Assembly (NCBI GenBank): GCA_002452555.1
Contig: DKER01000133.1
Location: 1-10,195, forward strand
DNA length: 10,195 nucleotides
Reading direction: 5' to 3'
Source of the DNA: Fidelibacterota bacterium UBA6817
Lineage (GTDB): Bacteria; Fidelibacterota; Fidelibacteria; Fidelibacterales; Fidelibacteraceae
The position numbers and the translations under genes were made by a program. The notes under the pieces were generated by a model. It was not told where the DNA came from, did not search any database, and was given only the letters and a program-made list of their open reading frames with translations. Positions 7,353 to 10,195 of this stretch are shown here, piece after piece (the stretch's first letter is position 1; the number at the start of each line of letters is the position of its first letter).

Positions 7353-8498
7353 TTATTCAACGTTTACCCATATTTTTTGACTGCTGCTTTTGAGTATGGC
7401 TTCAACAATGCGGTTTTCCAGAAGACCATCTGTAAACGTTGGAAAATTCACCGGTATTTTCTTAATTAATGTTGCATAGAAATTGAGGAACAGGTTCTTA
7501 AATGCATCCGGATATCCTTCCGGGTGACCGCCGGGATAATGGATAAAATCTGTGCTTTCTCCTTCCAGCAGTGATGAATCCTTAACCAAAATTTCATTTG
7601 CTTTATTTCGAAAACCCATTTTCAGCTGATTGGGTTCTTCCTGATCCCACTGCAGCGACATTCGACTTCCGTCAATTTCGATTTTAAAACAGTTTTTGTG
7701 TCCTGCACTCACCTGAGAAACCGTAAATACTCCTTTAGCGCCGCTTTCCAGACGAAAAAGAACCATCCCTACATCTTCTGTTTCAACCGGTACTTCACGA
7801 AGTCCTTTCAGCTGTGATTGTTCTTTGCCTTTGAATGTCTCAACCTCTGCATCCGGTTTAAAACGTGTTTTATGCACAGTTTCGAGATCGGCAAAAACAG
7901 CCGTTATTTTTTGTCCCGTAATAAATTGGACCAAATCGCACCAGTGAGAACCAATATCTGCAACAGCACGTGAAGCACCGCCGTGTTTTACATCGACGCG
8001 CCAGTTATAATCTTCAGGATAAATAAGCCAATCCTGAAGATAATGACCGTGAACCAGAAAAATTTTTCCCAGATTTCCGTTTGAAACCAGCTGCCGGGCA
8101 TACCGGGGAAGGGGATAATTTCGGTAACTGAAATTCACGGCATTCAGCACATTTTTCTCTTCAGCCAGTCGAACCAGTTCTTCCGACTGGGCTGCTGTAT
8201 TGGTCAGGGGTTTTTCGCTTAGAATGGCTTTTCCTGCCAGAATTGCTGCTTTATTAATTTCATAATGAAGGGTGTTGGGAGTACAATTGTGAACTGAATG
8301 AATTTCCGGATCAGCAATTAACTCCTGCCACGTTTCGTATACATGTGCAATGCTGAACTTTTCAGCCAGTTTTTGTGCTGCAGACATATTGATATCGGCG
8401 ATGGCTGTTATTTCTACACCCGGTATCCGGCGAAGATTTTCAAGATGGGCAGCCCCCATAAATCCGGCACCAATAATCCCAACTTTCACGTTATTCAT
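7353..8498 (-). CDS. Gfo/Idh/MocA family NAD(P)-dependent oxidoreductase
   Basis: The 381-residue product has a Rossmann domain at residues about 4-122. It carries the dinucleotide motif GAGFMG (10-15), an acidic residue at the end of the second strand (Asp35, favouring NAD over NADP), and the family signature EKP (95-97), whose lysine is the usual catalytic/substrate residue. The C-terminal alpha/beta domain holds DIGSHWCDL (181-189); Asp181 and His185 are the expected catalytic pair. GHYLQDWLIYPEDYNWR (151-167) looks like a subgroup-specific substrate segment. Relatives oxidise or reduce sugars, inositols and glycosides, including dehydrogenases that form 3-keto sugars. No signal peptide is present, so it acts in the cytoplasm. 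The start ATG (8496-8498) lies inside the end of the upstream gene (ATGAATAA, 8-base overlap), with GAGGAA (8507-8512) 8 bases upstream, suggesting coupled translation. The partner is most likely the isomerase/epimerase-type gene that follows. Confidence 0.92.
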   Translation of the reverse strand: MNNVKVGIIGAGFMGAAHLENLRRIPGVEITAIADINMSAAQKLAEKFSIAHVYETWQELIADPEIHSVHNCTPNTLHYEINKAAILAGKAILSEKPLTNTAAQSEELVRLAEEKNVLNAVNFSYRNYPLPRYARQLVSNGNLGKIFLVHGHYLQDWLIYPEDYNWRVDVKHGGASRAVADIGSHWCDLVQFITGQKITAVFADLETVHKTRFKPDAEVETFKGKEQSQLKGLREVPVETEDVGMVLFRLESGAKGVFTVSQVSAGHKNCFKIEIDGSRMSLQWDQEEPNQLKMGFRNKANEILVKDSSLLEGESTDFIHYPGGHPEGYPDAFKNLFLNFYATLIKKIPVNFPTFTDGLLENRIVEAILKSSSQKIWVNVE

Positions 8499-10176
8499 TG
8501 CTATTATTCCTCAGCAGTTTTTTTGCCCGTTCAATCATTTGACGTGTTTCCGGCATATCCATTTTCTGTTTATGGTCATATAAACATAGAGCAGGAATTA
8601 CATTTAGCTGTTCATAAGCGGATTCCTGATGTTTGAATGCCGGATGAGATGGGTGTTTGGTCAGTAAATGAGCCGTATAGCGATTGAAACCGTTAAACAG
8701 AAAACGGGAGACCGGGTGCACATCCCGCCACGGCTGTCCGCCTTCCATGCCATGGACATCGCTTATGCTGTCAATCCCATGGATTTGAGCCATCGGCAGG
8801 CAGGACAGGTTTTGTTCATGCAGACCTTCACCGGCAAACAAAACACCCGGAAAGGCACTTTGCAAATAGCGAATATGCCGGCGCATACCGCGAACAAAAT
8901 CCGGTCCGCGTTTAACATTAAACGCCAGGAGTGTTTGATCCAGAAAAACCCCGTCAATGTCAAATTCACGGATTAGATTCCCGATTATTTGCTCCATAAG
9001 CAAATTCCATTTTTTTTCTCCAGGATTTATATAGGCAAAATAGGGTTCGGTAAGCCAATCTCCGTCAATATCCATGCCCCATCCCTGAGGCCGGTTAAAG
9101 GCATCAACAACTTGAAATTTTTTGAATTCAATGAATTTGGGATGGGAATAAGTCATGCCCAGGATGTTTGTATGGATCATAACTTTATATCCCAACGCGT
9201 GAGCTGTTTTGATCAATTTTCCGAACTTTTCACGCCCTCCCAAAAGTGAACTGGGATTATAGTCCGGAATATGTGAATCAATGCCGTGTTCAGCAAAACC
9301 GGGAAGATAGACCAGGGTTTCCTGAGGATTATGGAGTTGTTTGAAGTCTTTTATCCTGTCAATCATCTGGTCGAACGTATGGTGAGGTATCTGAGATTCG
9401 CGGCGGGCACCCCATAATTCAAGAATAAAATTGATGTTTTTTGCCCAATCAGGAAATGCCTGATGTTTGTTGAGCGGCGTTAATCCAAATGTTTTTATCA
9501 TCCAGGATTTATAATCCTTCACAGGATTTCGCCAGTCATCAATAAATCCTTCCAAAAACCATTCTGTTGAAAATTGTGTGCATTTCCGACGGGCAGGGGT
9601 TTCAAACCCATATGTCAGCGTGAACCGACAATTTTCCCGCCGGATACGCACTACCTTCAGATCAGTTGATTCATCACGAGAATGAATCATGATCCCGTCA
9701 TAACCTTTCTGCCCAATAACAAACTGGGCATTCAACCAGAAGGGATATTTGTACGAAATTGTTGTCTGTTCCTGCATCTGATCACTGACAACCTGTCCGC
9801 CCAGCGCAGGCACAATCACCTTATCAAAATCCAGACCGCTGATGCTCCATTCTGCCAGCCAGATAGGTTCTGGTGCAGAATAAGCGGCATGAAAACGGAT
9901 TCCTTTATCCTCATACGTATGCCGGAGATGACATATAAACTCACCGGAATCATCTTTAAGCACCGTATGACATCCCTCAGAATCATTCTGAATCGTCTGA
10001 GTATGTGACAGTAAAACCGGTTCAGATACAGCCCTGAACGTTCGCATGAGAACAGATTGAATCCCCGGCTGACAAAGAACAATGCCGGATTTTCGAATTC
10101 GAATCGTTTCAAAATTAAGCGGCGTTTCACCTGTTTCAATGTGTACAGGTCCCAAATTTTTCACAATCTTTGCCAT
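8491..10176 (-). CDS. Putative glycoside hydrolase with C-terminal TIM barrel (DUF6259-like), cytoplasmic
   Basis: The product has 561 residues from ATG at 10176. Residues about 1-215 look like a beta-sandwich (alternating strands, few helices). Residues about 245-545 look like a (beta/alpha)8 barrel. Strand ends with acidic residues include DGVFLDQ (Asp413) and LFAGEG (Glu450). The DGVFLD pattern resembles the nucleophile strand of retaining alpha-glycosidases, so Asp413 is my candidate nucleophile and Glu450 a possible partner. Other strand-like runs are ETLVYLPGF (286-294) and KVMIHTNILG (331-340). The overall look fits DUF6259-type proteins, which are predicted carbohydrate-active enzymes of unknown specificity; I recognise this by pattern only. 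No signal peptide is visible. The start is uncertain: no Shine-Dalgarno site is seen, and the frame stays open through the six codons up to the window edge, so the true start may lie upstream. The 3' end overlaps the oxidoreductase gene by 8 bases. Confidence 0.75.
   Translation of the reverse strand: MAKIVKNLGPVHIETGETPLNFETIRIRKSGIVLCQPGIQSVLMRTFRAVSEPVLLSHTQTIQNDSEGCHTVLKDDSGEFICHLRHTYEDKGIRFHAAYSAPEPIWLAEWSISGLDFDKVIVPALGGQVVSDQMQEQTTISYKYPFWLNAQFVIGQKGYDGIMIHSRDESTDLKVVRIRRENCRFTLTYGFETPARRKCTQFSTEWFLEGFIDDWRNPVKDYKSWMIKTFGLTPLNKHQAFPDWAKNINFILELWGARRESQIPHHTFDQMIDRIKDFKQLHNPQETLVYLPGFAEHGIDSHIPDYNPSSLLGGREKFGKLIKTAHALGYKVMIHTNILGMTYSHPKFIEFKKFQVVDAFNRPQGWGMDIDGDWLTEPYFAYINPGEKKWNLLMEQIIGNLIREFDIDGVFLDQTLLAFNVKRGPDFVRGMRRHIRYLQSAFPGVLFAGEGLHEQNLSCLPMAQIHGIDSISDVHGMEGGQPWRDVHPVSRFLFNGFNRYTAHLLTKHPSHPAFKHQESAYEQLNVIPALCLYDHKQKMDMPETRQMIERAKKLLRNNSNE
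8507..8512 (-). promoter_or_regulatory. Ribosome binding site for the oxidoreductase gene
   Basis: GAGGAA sits within the end of the upstream gene, 8 bases before ATG at 8496-8498. It fixes this start, which overlaps the preceding TAA stop as ATGAATAA. Confidence 0.65.
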
Positions 10177-10195
10177 ACGTTTACAGCTGTCCGTG

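Noticed and set aside
10177..10185. TGTAAACGT beside the start of the first gene, like half of a LacI-family operator
   Set aside because: The second half of the palindrome is poorly matched (it continues ATGGC), so only a half-site remains, and no regulator is present in the window.

Overview
This window carries seven protein genes, all on the minus strand, packed end to end with almost no non-coding DNA. It reads as one long polycistronic operon for glycoside or oligosaccharide use. The order of transcription is right to left. The gaps between genes are 8, 13, 23 and 36 bases, and two junctions overlap by 8 bases, so there is no stretch over 300 bases without a gene. I see no tRNA, rRNA, CRISPR array, insertion sequence or convincing terminator. 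The promoter is not visible and probably lies upstream of position 10195. The last gene runs off the left edge.

In order of transcription: (1) a cytoplasmic protein with a C-terminal TIM-barrel resembling glycoside hydrolases (DUF6259-like), 8491-10176; (2) a Gfo/Idh/MocA family NAD(P)-dependent oxidoreductase, 7353-8498; (3) a sugar phosphate isomerase/epimerase-type TIM-barrel metalloenzyme, 6403-7329; (4) a GH42-like beta-galactosidase-type enzyme with a zinc-type cysteine cluster, 4231-6366; (5) a major facilitator superfamily transporter, 2952-4238; (6) an exported PIG-L/LmbE-type deacetylase with a C-terminal beta-sandwich, 1562-2938; (7) an exported six-hairpin (alpha/alpha toroid) glycosidase-like protein, 5' part only, 1-1553.

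A plausible division of labour follows. The two secreted proteins (6 and 7) would process the substrate outside the cytoplasm, by deacetylation and/or glycosidic cleavage. The MFS carrier (5) would bring the products in. The GH42-like enzyme, the DUF6259-like protein and the oxidoreductase/isomerase pair would finish the breakdown inside. The pairing of a Gfo/Idh/MocA dehydrogenase with an isomerase-like metal TIM barrel is known from pathways that oxidise a sugar to a keto form and then cleave it by elimination or isomerise it, so unconventional glycoside cleavage is possible here. The substrate cannot be read from sequence.

The organism is a bacterium of moderate G+C (about 40-45% by eye). 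Both signal peptides end just before a Gln (LTA/Q and FS/Q), a pattern common in Bacteroidota and relatives. Clear Shine-Dalgarno sites precede six of the seven genes, which is unlike typical Bacteroidota. Together this suggests a lineage related to the FCB group (for example Calditrichota, KSB1, Marinimicrobia or Ignavibacteria), but this is inference and not a firm placement. No SusC/SusD pair, TonB receptor, regulator or sugar kinase is present in the window.
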